From UBA1227 sp045642705 (GTDB taxonomy: Bacteria; Bacillota; Clostridia; Oscillospirales; Acutalibacteraceae), in NCBI GenBank assembly GCA_045642705.1, contig JAZUJK010000004.1, positions 106,926 through 170,925 of the forward strand: a stretch of 64,000 bases of DNA. The letters are read 5' to 3'. The position numbers were made by a program, and so were the translations under genes. Shown here piece by piece: positions 54,239-62,564 of the stretch. How positions within the stretch are numbered: position 1 is the stretch's first letter; every line of letters starts with the position of its first letter. Under the pieces are notes generated by a model. The model did not search any database, was not told the origin of the DNA, and saw nothing but the letters and a program-made list of their open reading frames with translations.

Positions 54239-54277
54239 AATTTTTTCCTCCGTTCTTTATTTATAAAAATAAATCAA

Positions 54278-56401
54278 CTAAATCTTAGCGACTGCCTGCA
54301 TTGCTGTGCTTGTAGCGTTGAGGATTGTACCAACCTTCTCAGCGTCACCAACTGCAACAACATTGCTACATACTTTCTTTGCAACCTCAACGAGGTCATT
54401 AACTGGACGAACGCCAGCTGCGAAGAATACGTAATCAGCCTTTGGCTTGATGATTCCACCGCTCTTGGTCTCAACTGTTACATAACCCTTATTGATTTCT
54501 GTAAGCTTAGATGATGTCAAGAACATAACGTGGTTTTCATAAAGCTTTGGATATAGGTCAAAGTAATGCTGAACATAGAGACCAGGACCAATCTTATCTT
54601 GCATCTCAACCATTGTTACACGGTTGTCCTGAGTTAAGAAATATTCAGCTGTTTCAAGACCTGTAAGACCTGTACCAACAACAACTATATCTTTATCAGT
54701 AATCTGAAGTTTATTAAGCATTGCGTCAGAACCTGTCATAACATTCTTGCCGTCTGCTCCTGGAATCTTACCTGGAACTACAGCCTTACCACCTGTAGCA
54801 ACAACGATTGCATAAGGAGCGAGTTTCTTGAGAGATTCCTCATCAACTTTCTGCTTGTAGAGGATTTTAGCACCTGCAGCTTTTGCACGGTTCTCAAGGT
54901 CATTAATAGCCCAGTTCATCTTGTCTTTATGAGGTGGCTTGTTAGCAGCATTGAGCTGTCCGCCTGCTTCAGCTTCTTTCTCAAGTACTGTTACGTCAAA
55001 GTCTCTTGCTGCAAGTTCACGAGCTGCTGTAAGACCAGCAGGGCCTGCACCGATAACAACAACTTTTCTGCCATTACCATCCTTTTTGAGATCTTTATAT
55101 TCCATCTCACGGCAGCACTTAGGGTTAAGTGCACACTGGCATGGCTCAAGCTTGAATGCGTTCTCAAATAGAGACTGGAAGCATGCAAGACATCCAATAC
55201 AACGCTGGATTTCATCTGTTCTGCCTTCTTTAGCCTTGAGAGCCCACTCAGGGTCAGCAAGGAGAGGTCTAGCAAGACCGATGAAATCTTGTACGCCATC
55301 TTCAAGTAACTTTTCAGCTGTTGCTGGGTTACGGATAACGCCAACTGCGATAACTGGAATATTAACTGCTTCCTTGATAGCCTTAACATAAGAAGCTCTC
55401 CAAGCCTCTGGGATGTTCATAGGCTCAACTGTATGGTTAGGAGTCTCATAACCACCACAAGAAAGGTCAAGTGCAACAACACCAGCCTGCTCGAGGCGCT
55501 TAGCTATAAGGATACCTTCATCAATCTGAAGACCCTTGCCATCCTGACCAATTGTATTGTAGAACTCATCAATTGTAAGTCTTACAAGAATTGGGAAATC
55601 AGGGCCACAAGCCTTCTTCATACCATCGATGATTTCAAGCATGAAACGCATGCGGTTTTCAAGACTTCCACCGTAGCGGTCATGACGATGGTTTGATACA
55701 GGTGATAAGAACTGCTGAATGAGGTAACCGTGTGATGCATGAAGTTCAACACCGTCACAACCAGCCTTCTTAACACGTACAGCTGCATCGATAAACTGCT
55801 TCTCTAAAATCTTGATTTCAGGGATAGTCAATCTGTGTGTTCTGTTAGGTAAAAGACCATTTCTTGAAGGATCAAGAGGAATGTTTGATGCACTAACTGT
55901 AGGAAGCATGATATACTTCTGTAATTCATGAACAATAGGGTTGTTGTTCATTGGTGGAACAATGATGTCAAGGAACTTCTTAGTAAGTGGACGTGCGATG
56001 TCCCAATAGTGAGGAATAAATTTCTCACCGAGTTCCAAGAGGCCCCAAGTTGTGCCGAGGATAGCCTCGTTCTGGCGTCCAGCATGGTGAAGCTGAACTA
56101 CAAACTTTGTTCCGTTAGCGTGGAGCATGTCCACACCTTTTTTAAGAGACTCAATGTTTCTATCTCTAGCCATAGAAACCTGCATTGGAAGACCAACACC
56201 GCTTGTCTCGTTTACACGAACGATACCAGAGATGATAAGGCCTACTTCACCCTTAGAACGAGCCTCATAGTAATCCATCCAACGCTGTCCAACTTTTCCG
56301 TTAAGTTCAGCAACGTCAGAACCCATGGAAGTCATAACAACACGGTTTTTAATCTCCATGTTGCCAATTTTGCCAGGGGTGAATAACATTTTATATTCCA
56401 T
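54278..56401 (-). CDS. BaiCD/FldZ-like NADH:flavin oxidoreductase (OYE + 4Fe-4S + FAD/NAD domains)
   Basis: This 707-residue protein has an N-terminal FMN barrel of the Old Yellow Enzyme type (HASHGYLIQQFLSPVSN and RYGGSLENR), then 4Fe-4S Cys in CIGCLACFQS and CQCALN. A FAD/NAD-binding domain follows (VVVIGAGPAGLTAAREL, VVGTGLTGLETAEYF). The 2,4-dienoyl-CoA reductase, BaiCD and FldZ enzymes share this order and reduce activated C=C bonds. It follows the unknown gene at 56413 with an 11-bp gap and precedes the SDR. The substrate is unknown. Confidence 0.9.
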   Translation of the reverse strand: MEYKMLFTPGKIGNMEIKNRVVMTSMGSDVAELNGKVGQRWMDYYEARSKGEVGLIISGIVRVNETSGVGLPMQVSMARDRNIESLKKGVDMLHANGTKFVVQLHHAGRQNEAILGTTWGLLELGEKFIPHYWDIARPLTKKFLDIIVPPMNNNPIVHELQKYIMLPTVSASNIPLDPSRNGLLPNRTHRLTIPEIKILEKQFIDAAVRVKKAGCDGVELHASHGYLIQQFLSPVSNHRHDRYGGSLENRMRFMLEIIDGMKKACGPDFPILVRLTIDEFYNTIGQDGKGLQIDEGILIAKRLEQAGVVALDLSCGGYETPNHTVEPMNIPEAWRASYVKAIKEAVNIPVIAVGVIRNPATAEKLLEDGVQDFIGLARPLLADPEWALKAKEGRTDEIQRCIGCLACFQSLFENAFKLEPCQCALNPKCCREMEYKDLKKDGNGRKVVVIGAGPAGLTAARELAARDFDVTVLEKEAEAGGQLNAANKPPHKDKMNWAINDLENRAKAAGAKILYKQKVDEESLKKLAPYAIVVATGGKAVVPGKIPGADGKNVMTGSDAMLNKLQITDKDIVVVGTGLTGLETAEYFLTQDNRVTMVEMQDKIGPGLYVQHYFDLYPKLYENHVMFLTSSKLTEINKGYVTVETKSGGIIKPKADYVFFAAGVRPVNDLVEVAKKVCSNVVAVGDAEKVGTILNATSTAMQAVAKI

Positions 56402-56412
56402 ATCTTCACCTA

Positions 56413-57000
56413 TTAAAACTTACCGTATGTTGGTATTTCTTTCTTAAGATTTACCTTCTTAGGCTCTTTTGCACCGATATCGCCACGATACTCACGATAA
56501 GGACCTTCGATGAGCCAGAAGTGTGGTCTCATCTTATCTTTCTTAGTGATACCATATGTGCCGATGAGAAGATATGTACCATCGCCAACTTTTCTAAGCT
56601 CGTCAACCATGTTTACGATTGATGTGCCTGCGAAGAAAGCATGATATACAAGTGTGAATGCTGGCTTACCATCATAACGAGATGGAGCCATTGTTGTGTA
56701 CATAGGATACTTCTGCTGAAGCTTACCACCTACAAGTCTGAAAAGGTTGTAGCCACGGCCTTCGTTTTCGCCTGTCTTTCTCCAAGCCTTACCAAGCCAG
56801 TCGCCGCCCATAAGTGGGTTGTCACAACCTATACGCCACTCAATGTAGTCACGAAGACCATTGTATCCGAGCTTTGTTGAGTGGAACTCGCCCTGCATTT
56901 CATCAAAATCAGGAGCTTCAAGTGTCTTGTAGAGTTCCATAAGTTGATCCTGAGTATAATCAGTTAAATCAGGAACACCATGATTAAATTCTTTTGCCAT
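56413..57000 (-). CDS. unrecognised protein at head of the OYE-SDR operon; weak GXWXG/DUF4334-like pattern
   Basis: This 195-residue protein has no signal peptide or membrane span and no motif I can name firmly. The region YDGKPAFTLVYHAF, then an acid/basic segment and PHFWLIEGP, weakly resembles the GXWXG/DUF4334 arrangement, and a WLGKAW segment lies before it. A lipocalin-like beta fold is plausible. GGAGG precedes the ATG. It is first in the minus-strand operon facing a TetR gene. It could bind or help process the substrate of the flavoenzyme, but this is speculation. Confidence 0.55.
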   Translation of the reverse strand: MAKEFNHGVPDLTDYTQDQLMELYKTLEAPDFDEMQGEFHSTKLGYNGLRDYIEWRIGCDNPLMGGDWLGKAWRKTGENEGRGYNLFRLVGGKLQQKYPMYTTMAPSRYDGKPAFTLVYHAFFAGTSIVNMVDELRKVGDGTYLLIGTYGITKKDKMRPHFWLIEGPYREYRGDIGAKEPKKVNLKKEIPTYGKF

Positions 57001-57045
57001 AATAACTACCTCCGTTTGGAATTATACGCGTAAGCGCTCAATAAT

Positions 57046-57074
57046 ATTATCCCTTATTATGAACATTTTGTCTT
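57046..57074 (-). promoter_or_regulatory. candidate promoter of the OYE-SDR operon
   Basis: On the minus strand AAGACA and GATAAT are separated by 17 bp, about 45 bp before the ATG at 57000. Both boxes are off consensus at one or two positions. Confidence 0.45.
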
Positions 57075-57092
57075 TGAATAAAGATAAAGTAT

Positions 57093-57108
57093 TGTCCAGA
57101 CTTGGACA
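57093..57108. promoter_or_regulatory. candidate TetR operator TGTCCA-N4-TGGACA
   Basis: A perfect inverted repeat TGTCCA GACT TGGACA sits between the divergent promoters of the tetR gene at 57196 and the OYE-SDR operon. It is the size of a TetR-family half-site pair. Confidence 0.6.
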
Positions 57109-57133
57109 CTTTGCACAAAGAGTACAAACATAT

Positions 57134-57161
57134 TTGATTTACTCAAAAAATCTGCTATAAT
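57134..57161 (+). promoter_or_regulatory. candidate promoter of the first tetR gene
   Basis: TTGATT at 57134 and TATAAT at 57156 with a 16-bp spacer, about 35 bp before the TTG start. Confidence 0.6.
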
Positions 57162-57195
57162 CTTATGGTATCGGCATTTATAAGAGGTGAAAATT

Positions 57196-57762
57196 TTGAA
57201 ACTTGATTTTCGCGCTGAGCTTACAACAACGCAGAAGAGAACAACTAAAATTATAATAGATACGTTATTTATCTTGCTTACAAAAAAAGATTTCGAAAGT
57301 ATTACGGTTAGAGAAATTTGTCGTGTTGGTCTAATTCCTCATTCGACATTTTATAATTACTTCGAAGATAAATATGATGTTCTCCGCTGGGCATTTATGA
57401 GAGAGGCTTATAATTATTATCCAGAGGTGGATATAGTAATGAACCACTACGATAATATTGATAAATGTGCAGATGCAATTTGTGATTTTATGGAAAACCG
57501 CAAGGCCATTCTTACAAAAGTTGCTTCTAAGAATCCTATAAATGGTGCTTTTCATCAAACGATTAGCCAAAGTTGCTACGAGTTTGGACAGTTGTTAGCA
57601 AAGAATTGCACGAGAGATAAGAACTTTGATTATCCTTACGAAGTTATATTCAATAATTATGTAAATGGTATAATTGAAGTATTTAATCAGACTTTCTATT
57701 ATCGCAAGGTCTATACAAGAAAACAGATACATAATTATTTCACAGATTTGTATGCAAAATAA
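57196..57762 (+). CDS. TetR/AcrR-family regulator, divergent to the OYE-SDR operon
   Basis: This 188-residue regulator has an N-terminal helix-turn-helix with ESITVREICRVGLIPHSTFYNYF, the family signature. It reads TTKIIIDTLFILLTKKDFE just before. A TTG start at 57196 is chosen because AAGAGGTGA lies 6 bp upstream; an in-frame GTG at 57187 falls inside that ribosome site. Divergence from the OYE-SDR operon with a perfect inverted repeat in the gap suggests it controls that operon. The ligand is unknown. Confidence 0.85.
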   Translation: MKLDFRAELTTTQKRTTKIIIDTLFILLTKKDFESITVREICRVGLIPHSTFYNYFEDKYDVLRWAFMREAYNYYPEVDIVMNHYDNIDKCADAICDFMENRKAILTKVASKNPINGAFHQTISQSCYEFGQLLAKNCTRDKNFDYPYEVIFNNYVNGIIEVFNQTFYYRKVYTRKQIHNYFTDLYAK

Positions 57763-57769
57763 TTAAGAA

Positions 57770-57801
57770 AAGAGCCCGAGAAATTCTCGGGCTCTTAGTT
57801 T
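57770..57801. terminator. terminator between the tetR and lysE-family genes
   Basis: AAGAGCCCGAGA pairs with TCTCGGGCTCTT across three bases, followed by AGTTTTTTG on the + strand and TTTTCTTAATT on the minus strand. It can serve both convergent genes. Confidence 0.88.
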
Positions 57802-57808
57802 TTTGTTT

Positions 57809-58396
57809 TTATAACAATGCGGTTATTGCACAAGCAACAAGGGATAATCCCATCAGTATACTAATTGGTAATTTCCATTTGTGATAAACCTTCTGTATGC
57901 TCTGACCAAAGATGCACCATATTAGAGATGCAGCAATTATGATTATAAGGTATACCGCCGATGCAATTGGTACAGAGATGAGACTACTGGTGTGTGGGAT
58001 AATATAAACTGAATAAATACTGAGTGATGCAACCCAGCTTTTTACATTTAAGCATTGAAGCAAAATGCCACTCATAAAAGTTGATTCGCGCTTGCTGTCA
58101 TCCGTTTCAGCGTCCTTAGTAAATCCTGATCTCGCCATCATAAATCCCAGATAAAGCATATATGCCGCACCAAACCATTTGAGATATGGCATAATCACAG
58201 GAACAAGTCGCGCCAGTAGGACATTGAGCAAACCGCAGAGAAGCATTTTAAGGAAAAGCCCAGTCATACTACCGGACAGGAATTTTCTTGCCCCTCTGAC
58301 ACCGGATGTCGCACCGAGATATAGACATATTAAATTGTTAGGACCTGGTGTGATTGCGCTTACAACCATATACGCCAGCATGCTGGAATAGTTCAT
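57809..58396 (-). CDS. LysE/RhtB-family amino acid exporter
   Basis: This 195-residue membrane protein has about five or six spans and the LysE-family start AYMVVSAITPGPNNLI. WFGAAYMLYLGFMMARSG is another family segment. It likely exports amino acids or analogues. It lies 22 bp after a second TetR-type gene on the same strand, which may regulate it. The substrate is not predictable. Confidence 0.85.
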   Translation of the reverse strand: MNYSSMLAYMVVSAITPGPNNLICLYLGATSGVRGARKFLSGSMTGLFLKMLLCGLLNVLLARLVPVIMPYLKWFGAAYMLYLGFMMARSGFTKDAETDDSKRESTFMSGILLQCLNVKSWVASLSIYSVYIIPHTSSLISVPIASAVYLIIIIAASLIWCIFGQSIQKVYHKWKLPISILMGLSLVACAITALL

Positions 58397-58418
58397 CTAT
58401 TTCTCCTGAATCTTTTGG

Positions 58419-59114
58419 CTATAAAATATAATCTAAGATGTTTGCTTTGTAATTTTCAAGAAATGCAGTTTTTAAATCGATTTTTAGTATTCCTTGTGCT
58501 TTTAGTGATTTAATCTCATTATCAATTTTTTCTAATATTCTTTCCGCTTCAGTTGGATATAGAGGGAATATTGCAGTTTTTAGAATGAAATTTAAGATTT
58601 CATTCTTATTTTTTATGATTCCTTGTCTATACGCATAAAAAAGTGTTCCTGGAACTGATGTTGTTGCGATGTAATACATATCAAATTGTGATTTTGGAAG
58701 TTTGGATTTTAGGGCTAGCATCATAAGCATACTGCGATATGAGTTGTTGCCAATAAGAGAGGCCGAATTACTCTGCAAAACCTCCGTATAGAATCTGAGA
58801 AGATTCTCATCATTTATGATAGCTTCGAAGTAAAGATATGTCGCAACACCAGCACCGATTGTTGGGTCCTTGTAATACTTCTTGAGCACATCGACGCCTA
58901 TTGTACTTTCACAGTATCTGATTACTTCATTGCTTATGAGATCTGCAAGTTCTTCTTTGTTCTTGAAATAATAGAAGTATTTGGTTCTTGTAATTCCAGC
59001 TTCTTGGCATATCTGACTTAGAGATACGTCATTAAAACCAAAGTCGTAGAATAGACGTTTGGCTGTGTTAATAATCAATTCTTTTGTCTGGGCACCTGCT
59101 CGGTTACCTTCCAT
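58419..59114 (-). CDS. TetR/AcrR-family regulator, divergent to the UroD-family gene
   Basis: This 231-residue regulator has an N-terminal HTH with DVSLSQICQEAGITRTKYFYYFKNKEELAD. The remainder is an all-helical ligand-binding domain. It is divergent from the gene at 59239, whose promoter overlaps a perfect inverted repeat (59173-59188), so repression of that gene is likely. It may also drive the exporter gene downstream of it. The start codon is at 59114, with no strong ribosome site visible. Confidence 0.85.
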   Translation of the reverse strand: MEGNRAGAQTKELIINTAKRLFYDFGFNDVSLSQICQEAGITRTKYFYYFKNKEELADLISNEVIRYCESTIGVDVLKKYYKDPTIGAGVATYLYFEAIINDENLLRFYTEVLQSNSASLIGNNSYRSMLMMLALKSKLPKSQFDMYYIATTSVPGTLFYAYRQGIIKNKNEILNFILKTAIFPLYPTEAERILEKIDNEIKSLKAQGILKIDLKTAFLENYKANILDYIL

Positions 59115-59172
59115 AAAATCACCGCATTTAGTATAGCATAAAGAAAATAAATATGAAAGAAATTAGATAATA

Positions 59173-59202
59173 TTTGACAGGTGTCAAAAAGTTTCGTATC
59201 AT
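59173..59202 (+). promoter_or_regulatory. promoter with overlapping TetR operator for the UroD-family gene
   Basis: The inverted repeat TTTGACA GG TGTCAAA spans 59173-59188 and contains the -35 box TTGACA. TATCAT follows after 17 bp at 59197. Repressor bound here would block RNA polymerase directly. AGGAGGAG precedes the ATG at 59239. Confidence 0.75.
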
Positions 59203-59238
59203 ATTATATGGTAAATAAAAATATAGGAGGAGATTTAT

Positions 59239-60390
59239 ATGCCACATAGCAAAATTTATAATGAGCGTTTAACTCGTTTTAATGATGCGGTAGCATGCAG
59301 AACACCTGACCGTGTTCCTGTATTCCCAATCATTGAGCAATGGGCAAACTTCTACGCTGGTACCAGCATTCGTGATAGTTATCTTAAGGACCCACGAATC
59401 GAGTACGAGACATTCAGAAAAGTTTACGACGATATCTATGTTGACGTATCATATGGTACAGGTAACCTTATTCCACTTGATATGATGGACGATTTCGGTG
59501 AAGGTATCTATGTTGTAAGCGATAAGGGCGTTCAGATTAAGGGTAGCCAGGGCTGTACAATGAAGCCAGAGGAGTATCCTCAGCTAATCGCAGATCCTGA
59601 GAAGTTCATTCTTGAGACAATCGTTCCAAGAAAGTATGCTACAGCTGCTGATTCAACAAATGCAGTTAGCCATTGGGGCAAGGGCGCATTAGGTCTTGTA
59701 AGATGGAAACTTTACGAGGAGACAGCATTCCAGCTCATCGAGCGTAAGCTCAATGTTCCAATCGTTACTCGTAACGCAACATTCTTGCCACCTGATATCA
59801 TTCTTGACTTCCTTCGTGACTTCGCTGGTGCATCATCTGATGTACGTCGTCGTCCTCAGGAATTCAAAGAGGCATGCGCTGCTATGCTTCCAATCTCTTA
59901 CAGAGTAATTACTGAGACAGACCCATTCAAGCAGGGCCTTGTATTTATGCCACTTCACTTCCCAACATATCTTCGTCCAAAGGATTTCGAAGAGCTCTAT
60001 TTCCCATCAATGAAGGGTATGGCTGAAAAGCTCCTCGCTTCTGGCAGACGTGCTATGTTCTATTGCGAAAACAACTGGGAACCATATCTTGATATTATCA
60101 AGGATCTTCCAGGCGGCGGAGTATATTGCTTGTTCGAGCATGGTGATATGAAGAAGTATAAAGATGCCCTCCAAGGTAAGGTTTGCGTTGGTGGCGGTAT
60201 GCCAGTTGACCTTCTCAAGAACGGTACACGTGAAGAGTGTCTTGATCGTGCTAAGTGGTGCCTTGATGAACTCGCTCCTGGCGGTGGATACATCTTTGCA
60301 CTCGACATGAACCTCTTATCACCAAATGATGTAAATCCTGAGAACTTGGCTGCAGTTACACACTACATCCACTTCAATGGTAAATATTAA
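59239..60390 (+). CDS. uroporphyrinogen decarboxylase/methyltransferase-family protein
   Basis: This 383-residue protein has the UroD-type barrel shared with corrinoid-dependent methyltransferases (MtaA/MtbA type). Visible segments are NDAVACRTPDRVPVFP near the N terminus and CENNWEPYLDIIKDLP, which places an Asp-type metal/ligand cluster in the second half. It lacks neighbours for haem synthesis, so it is more likely a corrinoid methyl-transfer or demethylation enzyme than HemE. It is preceded by a TetR-controlled promoter and followed by a 36-codon gene after 11 bp. Confidence 0.75.
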   Translation: MPHSKIYNERLTRFNDAVACRTPDRVPVFPIIEQWANFYAGTSIRDSYLKDPRIEYETFRKVYDDIYVDVSYGTGNLIPLDMMDDFGEGIYVVSDKGVQIKGSQGCTMKPEEYPQLIADPEKFILETIVPRKYATAADSTNAVSHWGKGALGLVRWKLYEETAFQLIERKLNVPIVTRNATFLPPDIILDFLRDFAGASSDVRRRPQEFKEACAAMLPISYRVITETDPFKQGLVFMPLHFPTYLRPKDFEELYFPSMKGMAEKLLASGRRAMFYCENNWEPYLDIIKDLPGGGVYCLFEHGDMKKYKDALQGKVCVGGGMPVDLLKNGTREECLDRAKWCLDELAPGGGYIFALDMNLLSPNDVNPENLAAVTHYIHFNGKY

Positions 60391-60401
60391 GGAGGATTAT
60401 T

Positions 60402-60512
60402 ATGGAAAACTATAACATCGCTGAAATGCTTGATAAGAAGTTCTTCTTCCTCCCTAAATTCTTGAGAGATAAGATTAGATTTCTCATCATGGTAGAATTG
60501 TTACTTAGATAA
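60402..60512 (+). CDS. 36-codon short gene after the UroD-family gene
   Basis: AAGGAGG lies about 7 bp before the ATG at 60402. The predicted peptide is MENYNIAEMLDKKFFFLPKF continued by LRDKIRFLIMVELLLR, with a polar N terminus and a hydrophobic, basic C-terminal half. It ends just before a terminator, so it is the last gene of a two-gene unit with the UroD-family gene. I do not recognise it. A membrane-associated helper peptide is possible. Confidence 0.6.
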   Translation: MENYNIAEMLDKKFFFLPKFLRDKIRFLIMVELLLR

Positions 60513-60523
60513 CATATTATGAA

Positions 60524-60551
60524 AGAGCAGCCGGCTGGCTGCTCTTTTTTA
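60524..60551 (+). terminator. rho-independent terminator of the UroD-family unit
   Basis: AGAGCAGCC pairs with GGCTGCTCT across GGCT, followed by TTTTTTA. The same stem sequence recurs at 62534. Confidence 0.9.
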
Positions 60552-60625
60552 TGGTTATTGTATAGACTTGTTGCGTAATAATTTGATATATTAAAGGTAA
60601 CATAATTAATTTGGGAGGAAAAACT

Positions 60626-61696
60626 ATGCAGAAGCAAAATGAAATCGTTAAAAAGACTGACCTCCTCGATAAAAGAGGATATGTCTTAGAACCAGGTTGG
60701 GCAAGACACAACAGCCTTATTAATTACAATAGGGAAGACATTTCAGCAAACGCACTTCGTGTAAAAGAATGGGATTTCTTCCAAGTTTGCGATGGTAAAT
60801 ATATGACACAGTTTACTATTGCTAATATTTCAATGGCAGAGGCTGGATGTATCACAATTACTGATATTACAACTGGCAAGATGGTTCTTCTTGCTGCTAT
60901 GGCTCATATCTATACAGTTAACCGTTTCCCAATGCCTCGTTGTTCAACAGAGGAATACGACATCGATAGAAATTATTTGTATTTCACAATGGAAGAGACA
61001 TATGATGGCAAGAAGGTTCGTCACTTAAAGGCTAGCGGCATCGCAGTATGGCCTCTTGGCAAGAAGTTCGAGCTTGATTATGTTCTTGATGATCCAGTAG
61101 AGCAGGATTCCATCTCAATTTCAATTCCTTGGAAGAAGGCTGATGCTAAGGGCTCTAAGAAGCTCAAGGATCATTTCTTCTTCACAAATAAGATTAACTG
61201 CGTACCAGTAACAGGATTTGCCAAGATAGGCAGAAAGAAGATTGATTTCACTCCTGACAAGACATTTGCAGTTCTTGACTGGGGCCGTGGTGTATGGGCT
61301 CACAAGATTCATTGGTACTGGGGCAACGGCACAACACGTGTTAATGATAAACTTCTCGGATTTGAAATCACTTGGGGCTTTGGTGATGACAGTGATGCAA
61401 CAGAGACTGCACTCTTCTATGATGGCGTTGCACACAAGCTCGGCAAGGTTACAGTTGACTATGATGAGAAACATCCTAAGGCTCGTCCATGGGTATTCCA
61501 TGAGGAGAACGGCCGCTTTGAGATGACAATGACACCTACATATAATAACCATATCTGGTTTGATCTCGGAATTGTTGGTGCCAAGAATGACCAGTGCCAT
61601 GGCCTGTGGTCTGGTACAGTTACACTCGATGATGGAACAGTACTTACACTCAAGGATGAGTATGCATTCTGTGAGTCTGTTAATTTGAAGTGGTAA
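60626..61696 (+). CDS. DUF2804 family protein, copy 2
   Basis: This 356-residue DUF2804 protein parallels the one at 37212-38285: KEWDFFQVCDGKYM, FAVLDWGRGVWA, HWYWGNGTTR, GFEITWGFGDDSDATE and a final YAFCESV. The ATG at 60626 fits GGGAGG; an in-frame start at 60611 precedes that site and is rejected. It is a cytosolic protein of unknown role. The NudC-like gene follows after 19 bp and may be co-transcribed. Confidence 0.85.
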   Translation: MQKQNEIVKKTDLLDKRGYVLEPGWARHNSLINYNREDISANALRVKEWDFFQVCDGKYMTQFTIANISMAEAGCITITDITTGKMVLLAAMAHIYTVNRFPMPRCSTEEYDIDRNYLYFTMEETYDGKKVRHLKASGIAVWPLGKKFELDYVLDDPVEQDSISISIPWKKADAKGSKKLKDHFFFTNKINCVPVTGFAKIGRKKIDFTPDKTFAVLDWGRGVWAHKIHWYWGNGTTRVNDKLLGFEITWGFGDDSDATETALFYDGVAHKLGKVTVDYDEKHPKARPWVFHEENGRFEMTMTPTYNNHIWFDLGIVGAKNDQCHGLWSGTVTLDDGTVLTLKDEYAFCESVNLKW

Positions 61697-61715
61697 TATA
61701 GCAGAGGCGAAATAA

Positions 61716-62528
61716 ATGATACAGGATATCGGACCACATAAGTATCATGTGGAATATAAAAATGAGAAACCAGAACCAGGCGACAAAGTAATTGCCTTTG
61801 ATAAGAATTCTCGTGTGCTTTTAAAAGCGGATAGCAGTGATCTTGTTTTTCCAAGCGCAAGTCTATTTAGCGGACCGCTGATTTATGCGTTCGCAATAGA
61901 TGATGAGAAATTCTTTTTAGCAATCACCAGCCCTGACATAGATGGTTTTGAATATAAAGACTTGCGCTCGCAGTTTTCGGCAGGCCCAATTCATTATGCA
62001 TTCGCCGTGACGGTGGGAGCGCATCTCGCCACATGGTATAGTAGTAATGCCTTTTGTGGCCGATGCGGGGGAAGGACCCGTCACGACGAGACAGAGCGTA
62101 TGCTCGTGTGCGACGAGTGTCACAACCAGATCTATCCTAAGATCTGTCCCGCAGTAATTGTCGGCGTAACATATGGCGACAAATTACTGGTGACGCGTTA
62201 TGCCGCAGGCTATGGCGGCAACGCTCTCGTCGCAGGCTTCTGTGAGATAGGTGAGACGATAGAGGACACAGTCAAAAGAGAGGTCCTAGAGGAAACAGGA
62301 CTCCAGGTTAAGAATCTCAAGTACTATAAGAGCCAACCTTGGGGTATAGTATCGGATCTCTTAGTTGGCGTCTTCTGTGAAGTGGATGGAGAACCAAATA
62401 TTTCACTTGACGACAACGAACTGAGTGAAGCAAAGTTCCTGTCACGTGAGGAACTTCCAAGTTTTGATTACAATCCAAGTCTCACAGGTGAGATGATCAC
62501 TGTATTTAAAAATAATAAGCTGAATTAA
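61716..62528 (+). CDS. NudC-like Nudix hydrolase (NADH pyrophosphatase type)
   Basis: This 270-residue protein has a zinc ribbon CGRCGG...CDECH at about residues 110-133 and a Nudix box GFCEIGETIEDTVKREVLEE followed by TGL. SQPWGI downstream of the box is the NudC-type motif. Members hydrolyse NADH or remove NAD caps from RNA. It follows the DUF2804 gene and ends at a terminator shared with a convergent regulator. Confidence 0.88.
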   Translation: MIQDIGPHKYHVEYKNEKPEPGDKVIAFDKNSRVLLKADSSDLVFPSASLFSGPLIYAFAIDDEKFFLAITSPDIDGFEYKDLRSQFSAGPIHYAFAVTVGAHLATWYSSNAFCGRCGGRTRHDETERMLVCDECHNQIYPKICPAVIVGVTYGDKLLVTRYAAGYGGNALVAGFCEIGETIEDTVKREVLEETGLQVKNLKYYKSQPWGIVSDLLVGVFCEVDGEPNISLDDNELSEAKFLSREELPSFDYNPSLTGEMITVFKNNKLN

Positions 62529-62533
62529 AAAAT

Positions 62534-62564
62534 AAGAGCAGCCTCTCGGCTGCTCTTGTTTTAT
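62534..62564. terminator. terminator after the NudC-like gene
   Basis: AAGAGCAGCC pairs with GGCTGCTCTT across TCTC, followed by GTTTTATTT. It lies between convergent genes; its stem repeats the core of the terminator at 60524. Confidence 0.88.

Noticed and set aside
54939..55391. 150-codon + strand frame opposite the OYE-type gene
   Set aside because: The opposite strand carries 4Fe-4S and flavin motifs in frame; the + strand frame has none and no ribosome site.
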